Below are positions 26,031-34,540 of a stretch of DNA of 64,000 nucleotides, in pieces. The DNA lies in contig NZ_LT629960.1 in the NCBI RefSeq assembly GCF_900104605.1, forward strand, positions 1,488,001 to 1,552,000, given 5' to 3'. The notes under the pieces were generated by a model, which saw only the letters and a list, made by a program, of their open reading frames with translations, had not been told where the DNA came from and did no database searches. The translations under genes and the position numbers were made by a program. Numbering within the stretch: the first letter of the stretch is position 1; each line of letters opens with the position of its first letter. The DNA comes from Tidjanibacter massiliensis (GTDB lineage Bacteria; Bacteroidota; Bacteroidia; Bacteroidales; Rikenellaceae).

Positions 26031-26780
26031 ATGATAAAAGAGATACGGGAACACAGGTCGATTCGGCGATACAAACCCGAACCCATCCCCTCCACGGTCA
26101 TGGAAGAGATACTCGAGGCGGCCTCGCGGGCTTCCACCGTGGGGAACATGCAACTGTACAGCATTATAGTAACCACATCGCGGGAGCTGCTGGAACAGCT
26201 CGCCCCCCTGCATTTCAACCAGCCCGCCGCAACGACGGCACCGGTCCTCCTGACCTTCTGCGCCGATATCCACCGTTTCAGCCGGTGGTGCGAACTGCGG
26301 GGAGCCGAACCGGGCTACGACAATTTCTGCTGGTTCATGAACGGCGTGACCGATGCCCTGCTCGCCTCGCAGAACGCCTGCCTGGAGGCCGAAGCGCACG
26401 GGCTCGGCATCTGCTATCTGGGAACGACACTCTACAATGCGGGAGAAATCGCCCGGATACTCCGGCTCCCGAAGGGTGTTCTGCCGGTAATGACCGTCGC
26501 CATGGGATATCCCGAAACCCTGCCGCCGCTGACCGACCGGCTGCCGCTCGATGCGGTAGTTCATCGGGATACCTATACGGACTACACACCCGAAAGGCTC
26601 GAAATCCTCTGGCGCGAGCGCGAAGCCTCGGCCGAGACGCAGCAGCTTCTCGCGGAAAACCGGCTGCCCAACCTCGCCCGCATCTTCACCGAACGCCGCT
26701 ACGTCAGGGAGGACAACGTGACCTTCTCGCGCAAATACTTCGACGAACTCGTCGAGCAGGGCTTTTTCAACCAGCAGTAA
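26031..26780 (+). CDS. Nitroreductase family NAD(P)H-dependent oxidoreductase
   Basis: A 249-residue FMN-binding nitroreductase-fold protein. The N-terminal REHRSIRRYKPEPIPS signature binds FMN phosphate; ASRASTVGNMQLYSIIV, QNACLEAEAHGLGICYLG and VAMGYPETLPPLTDRLPLDAVVH follow, as in the NfsA/FRP-type subgroup with a long C-terminal extension. The natural substrate is unknown. The start at 26031 lies just downstream of a -7 element, so the 76-residue upstream extension of the frame is rejected. tamL starts 5 bp after its stop. Confidence 0.88.
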   Translation: MIKEIREHRSIRRYKPEPIPSTVMEEILEAASRASTVGNMQLYSIIVTTSRELLEQLAPLHFNQPAATTAPVLLTFCADIHRFSRWCELRGAEPGYDNFCWFMNGVTDALLASQNACLEAEAHGLGICYLGTTLYNAGEIARILRLPKGVLPVMTVAMGYPETLPPLTDRLPLDAVVHRDTYTDYTPERLEILWREREASAETQQLLAENRLPNLARIFTERRYVREDNVTFSRKYFDELVEQGFFNQQ

Positions 26781-26785
26781 CGTCC

Positions 26786-29206
26786 ATGAAAAGCATGAAG
26801 GCCTCCGTCCTGAGATGCGCGCTCGCATTCGCATGCGGGGTAGCGTCGTACTCCTGCTCCGTGACGCGCCACCTCCCGCCGGACTCCTACATGCTGACGA
26901 AAAACAAGATAGAGACCGACCGGACGGTACCGCGCGACGAACGCATCACGGCCGGGGAGATAGACCGGTACGTACGGCAGAACCCCTCCAAAAAGCTGCT
27001 TGGAACGAACCTCCCTGCCTGGCTCTACAACCAGGCCGACCCGAACAAGGAGAACGGCTGGAACAACCTGCTGCGCAGGCTGGGCAGCGAACCCGTCATC
27101 CTCGACACGGTACAGACCGCCGCATCGAACCGCAACATCAAGCTCTACATGGACTCCCGCGGATTCTATGAATCGACGAGCCGATACGCAATCGAATACA
27201 AACGCAACCGGAAAGCGGTGGTCACCTATTCGGTCAGACAAGGAGCGCCCTACCGGATCAACTCCCTCTCCTACGACTATCAGGACAAATTCCTCGAACA
27301 GGTCATCCGACAAGACAGTGCCGCCACGCTCATCAGGCCGGGAGACATCTTCGACCTCACCCTGCTCAACGACGAACGGCAGCGCATAACGGCCTATCTG
27401 AAAGACCGGGGGTACTACAAGTTCTCCGTGAACAACATCAGCTACATAGCCGATACGCTCGCAGGCGACCACCTGGTAAACCTCACGATGGTCATCCGGC
27501 AGCAACTGGAAGGATACACGCCCGAGGGAGAGCCGATATATGGGAACAACGCCGTCTACCGCCTCGGCAAAATCTTCGTCTATCCGGATTACGACGCCAC
27601 CGCGGCTGCCACCGACCCCGCCTACCTGCGCGGCATGGACACGACCTACTACCGGGGACTCTACATCATCCGGTCGGGCAAGCCCAAAATCAAGCCGCAG
27701 ACACTGCGCCGGGCCATCCCCATCTACTCCGACTACCTTTACAGCGCAGGCGACAAGCAGCGCACATCGAGTAACCTGCAACGGCTCGACTACTTCAAGA
27801 ATGCCAGCGTGACCTTCTCCGAACCCGAACCGGAAGACGACAACTACATCACCTACATCGGCGAAGGAGGCGAAGGGGAGACCCCGGTACAGACCCTCGA
27901 AAGAGCGCTCGACTGCGACATCTTCTGCACGCCCGCCATGCGGCAGGGCTACACGCTCGACTTCGAGGCCACCACCTCGTCGGCGTTCTATGCGCTGCGT
28001 CCAACCGTCAGCTACCTCAACCGCAACCTGTTCCGCGGTGCCGAACTGCTCAACATCAGCCTGTCGGGCGGATACGAATTCAACACGGACGAAACGGCGG
28101 CCAAGAACTCCTACGAGGTGGGGCTCACGGCATCCGTCACCTTCCCGCGGTTCCTCGCCCCCTTCCCCATTGACAGGGCGGGAAAACTCTACCGTCCCCT
28201 GACGCGCATCGAGGTATCGACCAACCTGCAGCGCAAATCGAAATACCACCGCACCATCACCGGAGCCAACATCGGCTATTCGTGGAACAACGGCCGCAAC
28301 ACCACCTATACCGTCCGTCCGATAGACTTCAACCTCGTGGACGTGAGCTTCATCGACACGGACTTCCTCTGCTCCATCCAGAACAGCTACCTGCGCGAAA
28401 GCTATAAATCGCAGTACATAGCAGCCATCTCGGGCTCCTATCTCTTCAACAACCCGAATACCGGCAAGGGCAATTCGATAACGGTACGCGTCAATGCGGA
28501 AACGGCAGGCAACCTGACCGACGCACTGGCGCACTGGCTCTCCTCGCCCGTCTCCGAACAGGTGAACATCGACGACTGCGGTACGGGGGGACAGACCTCC
28601 CCACGGTACGAAACATTCTACAAAATATTCGGCATCCGCTACTCGCAGTATTTCCGCGTGGATGCCAGTGTCAGCAATACCATCCCGATAGGATACCGGT
28701 CGGCCGTGGCCTACCGGTTCTTCGGCGGCATCGGACTCCCCTACGGCAACTCCTCCACCCTCCCGATGGACCGCATGTTCTACGTGGGAGGCAGCAACAG
28801 CATGCGCGGCTGGCCGGTGAGAGCCCTCGGACCAGGCAACTCCTCCAAGGGACGGAACTCCGGCTTCAAAAGCCAGCTCGGCAACCTGCGGCTGGAGGCC
28901 AACCTCGAATTCCGCTTTCCCATCTGGAACGCCCTGCACGGTGCGGTATTTTTCGACGTAGGGAACGTCTGGCTCGCAGGCATCCCCGGTGCGGCCAGCG
29001 ACGAGGTTTTCCGTTTCGACAGCTTCTACAAGGAGCTTGGTTTCAACACCGGGTTCGGCTTGCGCTACGACCTCGACCTGATTGTCATCCGCCTCGACTG
29101 GGGCGTCCGGGTGCATGACCCCAGCCTGCCCGCCGGACAGCGATGGCTCAAGGCCTTCAAATGGGGCAACACGGCCCTCAATTTCGGTATCGGCTATCCT
29201 TTCTGA
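26786..29206 (+). CDS. tamL: TamL-type BamA-family outer-membrane assembly lipoprotein
   Basis: An 806-residue Omp85-family protein with a lipoprotein signal (ASYSC, Cys 24). N-terminal POTRA-like domains contain RNRKAVVTYSVRQGAPYRI and DVFDLTLL-type text (PGDIFDLTLLNDERQRI, YLKDRGYYKFSVNNISYI). The C-terminal barrel (about 420-806) carries the Omp85 signature near MFYVGGSNSMRGWPVRALGPG, corresponding to the VRGF/Y loop motif, and ends in an aromatic, GYPF. In Bacteroidota TamL replaces TamA and works with TamB in outer-membrane protein assembly. The start at 26786 is chosen for its lipobox; tamB is not visible next to it. Confidence 0.9.
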   Translation: MKSMKASVLRCALAFACGVASYSCSVTRHLPPDSYMLTKNKIETDRTVPRDERITAGEIDRYVRQNPSKKLLGTNLPAWLYNQADPNKENGWNNLLRRLGSEPVILDTVQTAASNRNIKLYMDSRGFYESTSRYAIEYKRNRKAVVTYSVRQGAPYRINSLSYDYQDKFLEQVIRQDSAATLIRPGDIFDLTLLNDERQRITAYLKDRGYYKFSVNNISYIADTLAGDHLVNLTMVIRQQLEGYTPEGEPIYGNNAVYRLGKIFVYPDYDATAAATDPAYLRGMDTTYYRGLYIIRSGKPKIKPQTLRRAIPIYSDYLYSAGDKQRTSSNLQRLDYFKNASVTFSEPEPEDDNYITYIGEGGEGETPVQTLERALDCDIFCTPAMRQGYTLDFEATTSSAFYALRPTVSYLNRNLFRGAELLNISLSGGYEFNTDETAAKNSYEVGLTASVTFPRFLAPFPIDRAGKLYRPLTRIEVSTNLQRKSKYHRTITGANIGYSWNNGRNTTYTVRPIDFNLVDVSFIDTDFLCSIQNSYLRESYKSQYIAAISGSYLFNNPNTGKGNSITVRVNAETAGNLTDALAHWLSSPVSEQVNIDDCGTGGQTSPRYETFYKIFGIRYSQYFRVDASVSNTIPIGYRSAVAYRFFGGIGLPYGNSSTLPMDRMFYVGGSNSMRGWPVRALGPGNSSKGRNSGFKSQLGNLRLEANLEFRFPIWNALHGAVFFDVGNVWLAGIPGAASDEVFRFDSFYKELGFNTGFGLRYDLDLIVIRLDWGVRVHDPSLPAGQRWLKAFKWGNTALNFGIGYPF

Positions 29207-29450
29207 CGGCCGACCGCAGCGACGACACGCCCGCCGACACAGTTGCCGGCACGCCCCGTTACCCGCCTCCACCCCAACCGGCTGGCAGAAAAGCAGCTGC
29301 TGCGTCTTTCCTGTCTCCCCGCCGCGTCAGGCCCCCAACGGCCGTCCGTACCGAGGAACCGGATACGGCAGCCTCCGAAAGTCCGTACTGCCCGACGGTA
29401 AGTAAATATACCTAAAACCGACCGCAGCGCACATTCTAACGTTTTTTTGC
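29207..29450. other. Intergenic upstream of the metK promoter
   Basis: No gene is supported between tamL and the metK promoter. The short ORFs are arginine/proline-rich shadows. Confidence 0.5.
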
Positions 29451-29451
29451 C

Positions 29452-29459
29452 TACCTTTG
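29452..29459 (+). promoter_or_regulatory. -7 element of the metK leader transcript
   Basis: TACCTTTG matches TAnnTTTG and lies about 30 bases upstream of the SAM-II riboswitch, as needed for the riboswitch to be transcribed. Confidence 0.6.
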
Positions 29460-29486
29460 TGCGGTGAACAGCGCCGGGAACTCCGG

Positions 29487-29538
29487 CAGTGGAAAGATTT
29501 GGCCGCTTGCAAACCACGTAAAAAAATAGCTAAAGAAG
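29487..29538 (+). promoter_or_regulatory. SAM-II riboswitch
   Basis: The conserved SAM-II core is readable in order: P1 strand GTGG (29489-29492), GATTT-gg-CCG-ct-TGCAA loop, P1 return CCAC (29514-29517), A-rich connector, then TAGCTAAAG (29527-29535). This lines up almost base for base with the crystallised SAM-II RNA pattern (GAUUU..CCG..UUGCAAG.. and GUAGCUAAA). It senses S-adenosylmethionine. It stands in the 5' leader of metK, the SAM synthetase, giving direct product feedback. The ribosome-binding region usually sequestered by SAM-II would lie just after TAGCTAAAG, but the metK start is about 120 nt further on, so the expression platform is unusual. Confidence 0.88.
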
Positions 29539-29659
29539 CAATCCGTTTTTCTTTAGGGGCCCCGGCCGGGGTTCGTTACTTTTACAACAGCCAATAATTT
29601 CCGTTTTAAAATTTTGTCCAACGGGCTGCGCACGGCGCCGTCCCCAAAAACGTTTTAAA

Positions 29660-30949
29660 ATGGCATTCTTATTTACGTCGGAAGCCGTTTCGGAAGGGCA
29701 CCCCGACAAAATCTCGGACCAGATATCCGACGCGATACTCGACGAATTCCTTCGCCGCGACCCCGAATCGAAGGTGGCGTGCGAAACCCTCTGCACGACG
29801 GGACTGGTAGTAGTTGCCGGCGAAGTGCGTTCGGAAGCATACGTCGATGTACAGAACGTCGCCCGACGCGTCATCAACCGCATCGGCTACACCCGGAGCG
29901 ACTACATGTTCGACGGAAACTCCTGCGGCATCCTCTCCGCCATCCACGAGCAGAGCCCCGACATCAACCAGGGCGTCGTGAAAAAGGACGAAGAGCAGGG
30001 AGCCGGCGACCAGGGCATCATGTTCGGCTACGCCTGCGACGAGACGCGCGAATACATGCCCGCGACGCTGATACTCGCCCAGGTCATCATGAAAGAGCTC
30101 GCCGTACTGCGGCGCGAGCACAACGAAATGCCCTATCTCCGGCCCGACGCCAAGAGCCAGGTGACCGTCGAGTACGACGAGACGGGATGCCCGGTAAGGG
30201 TACACACCATCGTGGTCTCCACCCAGCACGACGAATTCATCCGTGCCGGCGGCAACGTGACGGAAAAGGAGGCCGAACGTCAGATGGGCAAACGCATCGA
30301 AGACGACGTGCGCAGCATCCTCATACCGCGTGTCAAGGCACGCCTGCAGCGGGCGGGCGACAAGCTGGCCGACCTCATCGGCGACGACTACCTGCTGTAC
30401 GTGAACCCGACGGGGAAATTCGTCATCGGCGGCCCGCACGGCGACACGGGCGTCACGGGGCGCAAGGTCATCGTCGACACCTACGGCGGCCGGGGTGCCC
30501 ACGGCGGCGGAGCCTTCTCGGGCAAAGACGCCTCGAAGGTGGACCGCTCGGCAGCCTATGCGGCCCGCCACATCGCCAAGAACATGGTGGCAGCAGGCAT
30601 CGCCGACCAGATACTCGTCCAACTCTCCTACGCGATAGGCATCGCACATCCGCTCAGCATCTATGTGGATACTTACGGCACGGCCCGCGTATCGGACACC
30701 GATGCCGAGATAGCCCGCCGCATCGAACGGCTTTTCGACCTGCGTCCCGCCTCCATCGTGGAACGGTTCGGTCTCAAGAACCCCATCTTCGAAGCGACGG
30801 CCTCCTACGGTCACTTCGGCAACCGCCCCTACCGCCGGGAGGTCACCCTGTTCGACCATGGCAGGGAAGTCACGAAAGAAATCGAATTCTTCGGGTGGGA
30901 AAAGCTGGACGAGGTGGAGAATCTGCGCCGCGAATTCGGCATACTGTAA
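29660..30949 (+). CDS. metK: S-adenosylmethionine synthetase
   Basis: A 429-residue MetK with all three domains. The start is AFLFTSEAVSEGHPDKISDQ. The GAGDQGIMFGYACDE hexapeptide region is the ATP/PPi site, GKFVIGGPHGDTGVTGRKVIVDTYGG is the P-loop-like motif, and GGGAFSGKDASKVDRSAAY contributes the active-site Lys and Asp. It makes SAM from Met and ATP. It is transcribed alone from a promoter with a SAM-II riboswitch in the leader. Confidence 0.97.
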   Translation: MAFLFTSEAVSEGHPDKISDQISDAILDEFLRRDPESKVACETLCTTGLVVVAGEVRSEAYVDVQNVARRVINRIGYTRSDYMFDGNSCGILSAIHEQSPDINQGVVKKDEEQGAGDQGIMFGYACDETREYMPATLILAQVIMKELAVLRREHNEMPYLRPDAKSQVTVEYDETGCPVRVHTIVVSTQHDEFIRAGGNVTEKEAERQMGKRIEDDVRSILIPRVKARLQRAGDKLADLIGDDYLLYVNPTGKFVIGGPHGDTGVTGRKVIVDTYGGRGAHGGGAFSGKDASKVDRSAAYAARHIAKNMVAAGIADQILVQLSYAIGIAHPLSIYVDTYGTARVSDTDAEIARRIERLFDLRPASIVERFGLKNPIFEATASYGHFGNRPYRREVTLFDHGREVTKEIEFFGWEKLDEVENLRREFGIL

Positions 30950-30997
30950 ACACCGGCCGGCGATGCCCACAGCGGACACGCCACGGCACCTCCGATT

Positions 30998-31037
30998 ATG
31001 ACAAAGGCCGTATCATGAAAGGTACGGCCTTTGTCAT
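30998..31037 (+). terminator. Hairpin after metK, probable terminator
   Basis: A 15-bp perfect stem, ATGACAAAGGCCGTA (30998-31012) and TACGGCCTTTGTCAT (31023-31037), with a 10-nt loop. There is only a weak T-tract after it. It may serve both convergent genes. Confidence 0.6.
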
Positions 31038-31183
31038 ATACCGGAAGCGACAAAACGCGAAATGCGGCGACCTTCCGCCGGGAATGACCGGACTCCGAAA
31101 CCGGCAACCCTGCCGGCGGCTTGCACCGACAGCATCCCGCCTCCCGTTCGTGCCGGCCGCACCCGGACAGGCTGCGGCACAGG

Positions 31184-31774
31184 TTATCTGGGGTAGCCGA
31201 CCGGATGAAAGAGGATGATGCGCTGCCTGTCGTTCAGCCGACACGCCTTGCGGAAGGCGGGTTCGTCCATCGAGCCGCACGATACGGTGGCGAGCCCCAG
31301 CGACGTACAGGCGAGGAAGATATTCTGAGACACATATCCCGCATCGGTATCGGCGAACCGGGACGAGCCGTCCTCGGCCACCAACACGAGGTTCACCGCC
31401 GGCTTATTGCCGCGTACATCCTGCCGGTGGTCGCCTTCTGCGACGGGCTGCAAGAGCGACTGCTCCGGCACATACAGATAGACACCCTTGTCGGTCAGGA
31501 CATAGATTTGAATGTCGCGCCGGTCCATGGCCGAGGGAGCCGTCCGCTTACCCGACGCAGGACGGTTCACGCCGTTGGCTGCCCACAGCAGGTCGGACAT
31601 GTCCTGCAACGAAAGCGCCCGGTCGGCATACTCCCTCACGGAGCGACGGTCGGCCAACGCCCGCATCAACGAACCGCCCCTGTCAAGGTCGGGTTCATTC
31701 AACTTCACCGGTTCAAGGGCAAATGCCCCGACGGCCGCCATCACCGCGACCGCCGTCATGACGAATCTTTTCAT
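31184..31774 (-). CDS. SagB/ThcOx-type nitroreductase family protein, exported
   Basis: A 196-residue protein with a signal peptide (MKRFVMTAVAVMAAVGAFA). The body is a compact nitroreductase fold: ALADRRSVREYADRALSLQDMSDLLWAANGVNR (FMN site), PSAMDRRDIQIYVL, GYVSQNIFLACTSLGLATVSCGSMD and the C-terminal IILFHPVGYPR. It belongs to the SagB-like branch that in toxin clusters oxidises azolines, but many stand-alone periplasmic members exist in anaerobes. No azole-peptide genes are nearby, so a peptide-modification role is not supported. Expected in the periplasm. Confidence 0.8.
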   Translation of the reverse strand: MKRFVMTAVAVMAAVGAFALEPVKLNEPDLDRGGSLMRALADRRSVREYADRALSLQDMSDLLWAANGVNRPASGKRTAPSAMDRRDIQIYVLTDKGVYLYVPEQSLLQPVAEGDHRQDVRGNKPAVNLVLVAEDGSSRFADTDAGYVSQNIFLACTSLGLATVSCGSMDEPAFRKACRLNDRQRIILFHPVGYPR

Positions 31775-32154
31775 TTCCGTGACATTTAAAATTCAACAAT
31801 CTCTCTTCCGCAAGATACGGAATCCTGCCTCAATCCGGAAACCGACAACGGCAAAATCCACGCTAAAAGTCCGCCTGCCGCAAAAAAATCGAAAAAAAAC
31901 GGCGACGTCATGCAACACTGACAGCCCCTGCGACGTCATATATACCGAATCGGGACCCGCCCGGCGCAAGGACCGTACGGAACACGGCCCGGAAAAATCC
32001 GGGAACGGCCTGTCCGAGAAAACACCGTTCGCACGGAAATCCGCGCCGGAAACGAAGAGAAGCGCAACTAAACGACCGAAACGTTATCCTGTTCTAAAGT
32101 TTTTTGTTATTTTTGCGGACTACACTATTTGTTTTGAAATAAAAAATTACACTC
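31775..32154. other. Intergenic between divergent genes
   Basis: A region of about 380 bases holding the promoter of the FnIII-like lipoprotein at its right end. No other gene or RNA is visible. Confidence 0.5.
32108..32115 (+). promoter_or_regulatory. -7 element of the FnIII-like lipoprotein gene
   Basis: TATTTTTG matches TAnnTTTG, 40 bases before the start codon. Confidence 0.55.
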
Positions 32155-33168
32155 ATGAAAAAACTATGTAATGCATCGGCCATCGCCGCTTTCCTGACTG
32201 CGGTTTGCTTTACGGCAGTCTCCTGCAACAAAACGCCTTCCGAATCGACCCTACCCGTCGAAAAGGAACTCGGCGTCAGCATAGAACTCACATCGGCAAC
32301 GGAGACCTCCGTCTCGGTGGACATCACCGCAGAGAAAGATGCGGAAGGATACATCTATGCCATAGGCGAAGCCGGCAAGCTCAACGAATTCCAGAACGGT
32401 ACGATGGAGGGTATCCAGACACAGAACGACCCGACCGTCAAATCCGCCTCCTTCGACGGTCTGACGAAGGCGACCGACTATACCATCTACGCACAAGCCT
32501 TCGCAGGAGAAGAAAAGGGGAACGTCAGGCAGTTGGTCGTGACTACCGAAGGTGAACCCGATTTCGACCTCACAACCACGACCACCATCGACAACATCAC
32601 CGAAGACTCGTTCGTCATCAGAGTTGAGTTCGGTGCCGATACCCGCACGCTGGTGTACGGATACGGCAGCGCAGATGACCTCGAAGCGTTCGAAAACGGT
32701 ACCCTCTCCACCATTACGAAAGTCACCAACCCCACAGCCAATACCATCATCGTCAGGGGTATGGAGCGCGGTCAGGAGTACACGGTCTTCGTACAGGCAG
32801 TAGCCGGCGACAAGAAAGGAAACGTATCGACGGTATCCGGCAAGACGCTGAAACTCGAACTCGAACTTGTTCTGCTGGAAGATGAATTGACCTCGACCTC
32901 CGCCGTCGTCGAGATACGTCCGGGCGGCGACACCTCCAAATACCGTTACATGCTCGGCTCCATGGAACTGCTGGACTACTTTGAAAACGGTACCTGGCCC
33001 GACATCATGTGGGAGAACGACGTGACCGCCCCGAAAGAGACGCAGGCTACCGGCCTCACTCCGGGCGAAACCTACACCATCTTCGCCCAGCCGTTCGCAG
33101 AGAACGGTACCCGCGGTGAAACGCAGATAATCGAATTCACCACTCCTACGGCGGACGAAGCCGAATAA
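32155..33168 (+). CDS. Lipoprotein with three FnIII-like repeats
   Basis: A 337-residue lipoprotein, signal peptide ending AVSC (Cys 24). Three Ig/FnIII-like repeats of about 97-100 residues follow. Each has a beta start (IELTSATETSVSVDITAE; TTIDNITEDSFVIRVEFG; LEDELTSTSAVVEIRPGG), a shared motif with FxNGT (KLNEFQNGT, DLEAFENGT, LLDYFENGT) and an end (YTIYAQAFAGEEKGNVRQL; YTVFVQAVAGDKKGNVSTV; YTIFAQPFAENGTRGETQI). Tandem FnIII-like lipoproteins occur in Bacteroidota envelopes, but no function is established. It stands alone with its own promoter and terminator. Confidence 0.75.
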   Translation: MKKLCNASAIAAFLTAVCFTAVSCNKTPSESTLPVEKELGVSIELTSATETSVSVDITAEKDAEGYIYAIGEAGKLNEFQNGTMEGIQTQNDPTVKSASFDGLTKATDYTIYAQAFAGEEKGNVRQLVVTTEGEPDFDLTTTTTIDNITEDSFVIRVEFGADTRTLVYGYGSADDLEAFENGTLSTITKVTNPTANTIIVRGMERGQEYTVFVQAVAGDKKGNVSTVSGKTLKLELELVLLEDELTSTSAVVEIRPGGDTSKYRYMLGSMELLDYFENGTWPDIMWENDVTAPKETQATGLTPGETYTIFAQPFAENGTRGETQIIEFTTPTADEAE

Positions 33169-33193
33169 CCGTCCAGTATAAGGATATCGATAC

Positions 33194-33225
33194 AGAAGGA
33201 GGACCTGCGGTCCTCCTTCTGCCGT
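33194..33225 (+). terminator. Terminator of the FnIII-like lipoprotein gene
   Basis: AGAAGGAGGAC (33194-33204) pairs with GTCCTCCTTCT (33210-33220); the following tract is GCCG, so the T-run is partly inside the stem. Confidence 0.6.
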
Positions 33226-33255
33226 TCCGGAAAGGCGCAAAATAGGGAAACGCAA

Positions 33256-33286
33256 TTTGATTCTTCGCAAAATATGGTTATCTTTG
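33256..33286 (+). promoter_or_regulatory. Bacteroidota promoter of rpmI-rplT
   Basis: TTTG at 33256-33259, 19 bases, then TATCTTTG at 33279-33286: a full match to the TTTG/N19-21/TAnnTTTG consensus. The start codon is 97 bases downstream, leaving a leader that could fold. Confidence 0.85.
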
Positions 33287-33382
33287 CAGGCTGTTTAACC
33301 ATTTGTACCGGTCAGCCGGGTTCTGTCCGGGCTTGGACACCACACCCGGTCGGGCGGTCGTAACTACTTAAAGTTTATCGAA

Positions 33383-33577
33383 ATGCCAAAGATGAAAACA
33401 AATTCCGCTGCCAAGAAGCGCTTCGACTTCACCGGCACCGGAAAAATCAAGAGGAAACACGCTTACCATAGCCATATCCTCACCAAAAAGACGACGAAGC
33501 AGAAACGCAATCTGGATTATTCCGCACTCGTCGCTCCTGCCGATGAGGCAAAAGTAAAAAGCCTTCTCGTAAAATAG
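33383..33577 (+). CDS. rpmI: 50S ribosomal protein L35
   Basis: 64 residues: [20 protein letters not shown], then [22 protein letters not shown], the standard bL35 sequence. It is transcribed with rplT from the promoter at 33256. In many bacteria infC precedes rpmI; it is absent from the sequence directly upstream here, where a leader and a full promoter are found instead. Confidence 0.97.
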   Translation: MPKMKTNSAAKKRFDFTGTGKIKRKHAYHSHILTKKTTKQKRNLDYSALVAPADEAKVKSLLVK

Positions 33578-33730
33578 CATCGCCTTTTGCGAAAGGACGG
33601 TTGCCGCACGGTCGCAAGAGCTGCCGGAAAAGCAGCCCCGCCGGCGCCGGAAAATGTAAAACCAAGAGTGTGCCAGCCCCCAAGCGTGTGAGGAAAACAC
33701 ACCGCTGGCCGTTCGTAAAACTTTAAAATT
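33578..33730 (+). ncRNA. Structured intergenic RNA between rpmI and rplT, candidate autoregulatory element
   Basis: The 153 bases between rpmI and rplT are long for a ribosomal operon. They hold a nested helix: GCCAGC (33672-33677) with GCTGGC (33704-33709), inside it GTGTG (33686-33690) with CACAC (33698-33702). L20 is known in other bacteria to bind its own mRNA leader. This position could serve the same purpose, but no homology to a known L20 leader was recognised. Confidence 0.35.
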
Positions 33731-34075
33731 ATGCCAAGGTCCGTAAATGCGGTAGCATCAAGAGCCAGAAGAAAAAAAGTTTTAAAACTTGCCAAAGGCA
33801 ACTTTGGTTCAAGGGGAAATGTTTGGACAGTAGCGAAAAATACTGTCGAAAAGGGGTTGACCTATGCGTACGTAGGTCGTAAGGACAAGAAAAGGAAATT
33901 CCGCAGCCTGTGGATACAGCGTATCAACGCTGCAGCCCGCAGCAACGGCATGACCTATTCGGAACTGATGGGTAAGCTCAAGGCTAAGGATATCCGCCTC
34001 GACCGCAAGGTTTTGGCCGACCTCGCCATGAACCACCCGAAGGCATTCGAGCAAGTAGTTAACACAGTAAAATAG
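33731..34075 (+). CDS. rplT: 50S ribosomal protein L20
   Basis: 114 residues of bL20: [80 protein letters not shown]. It organises 23S rRNA early in 50S assembly and often represses its own operon. Its terminator follows at 34097. Confidence 0.97.
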   Translation: MPRSVNAVASRARRKKVLKLAKGNFGSRGNVWTVAKNTVEKGLTYAYVGRKDKKRKFRSLWIQRINAAARSNGMTYSELMGKLKAKDIRLDRKVLADLAMNHPKAFEQVVNTVK

Positions 34076-34096
34076 CGATTGCGGTACACCGCAGAC

Positions 34097-34133
34097 AGAC
34101 GGCCCGCCGAGACTCGGCGGGCCGTCTCATTCT
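34097..34133 (+). terminator. Terminator of rpmI-rplT
   Basis: AGACGGCCCGCCGA (34097-34110) pairs with TCGGCGGGCCGTCT (34114-34127), followed by CATTCT. Confidence 0.75.
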
Positions 34134-34375
34134 CCGGAGCGGCAGGTCAAGGCGGCAGGGTCGAATTCTTCCCGCCCGCAGGTACGTTTAGCACGGTTTA
34201 TGTATCGCTATTTTGCCGCAGACAGAGACCGGGTCCGAACGGGCAGCACAGCTCGGCACCCCGCCGGTCCGCTCTACGAACGGGCGGAACTCCCGGGGAG
34301 GAAGAGTATCCGACACATACCGGATGCCTTTCCGGTCTATGCTGCAATGGACATAACCGACAAAGACCAAACGCC

Positions 34376-34540
34376 ATGGAAGAGAAGATTTTGAATCTCC
34401 TGACCCAGCCGATGAAGACGGGGGAGGTAGCCGAAGCCACCGGCATCGAAAAGAAAGAGGTGGAGAAAATCATCAAAAAGCTCGTCAAGGAGGGCAAAGT
34501 GGAGTCGCCGAAACGCTGCTACTATGCGGCAGTAAAATAA
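34376..34540 (+). CDS. Small winged-helix regulator-like protein
   Basis: A 54-residue ORF, MEEKILNLLTQPMKTGEVAE followed by ATGIEKKEVEKIIKKLVKEG and KVESPKRCYYAAVK. This is a bare winged-helix/MarR-like DNA-binding module (helix, TGEVAEATGIEKKEVEKIIKKL as helix-turn-helix, then a beta wing). Similar very short proteins annotated as transcriptional regulators occur in Bacteroidota. ATG at 34376 is chosen; the long upstream in-frame extension looks non-coding and starts just after the rplT terminator. Confidence 0.7.
   Translation: MEEKILNLLTQPMKTGEVAEATGIEKKEVEKIIKKLVKEGKVESPKRCYYAAVK

Noticed and set aside
26285-26785. Upstream extension of the tamL frame inside the nitroreductase gene
   Set aside because: It would remove the clear lipobox start at 26786 and consists of Arg-rich out-of-frame text of the nitroreductase.
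31184-31774. SagB-like protein as part of a thiazole/oxazole-modified peptide toxin cluster
   Set aside because: No cyclodehydratase, YcaO or precursor peptide nearby, and the protein is exported by a signal peptide.
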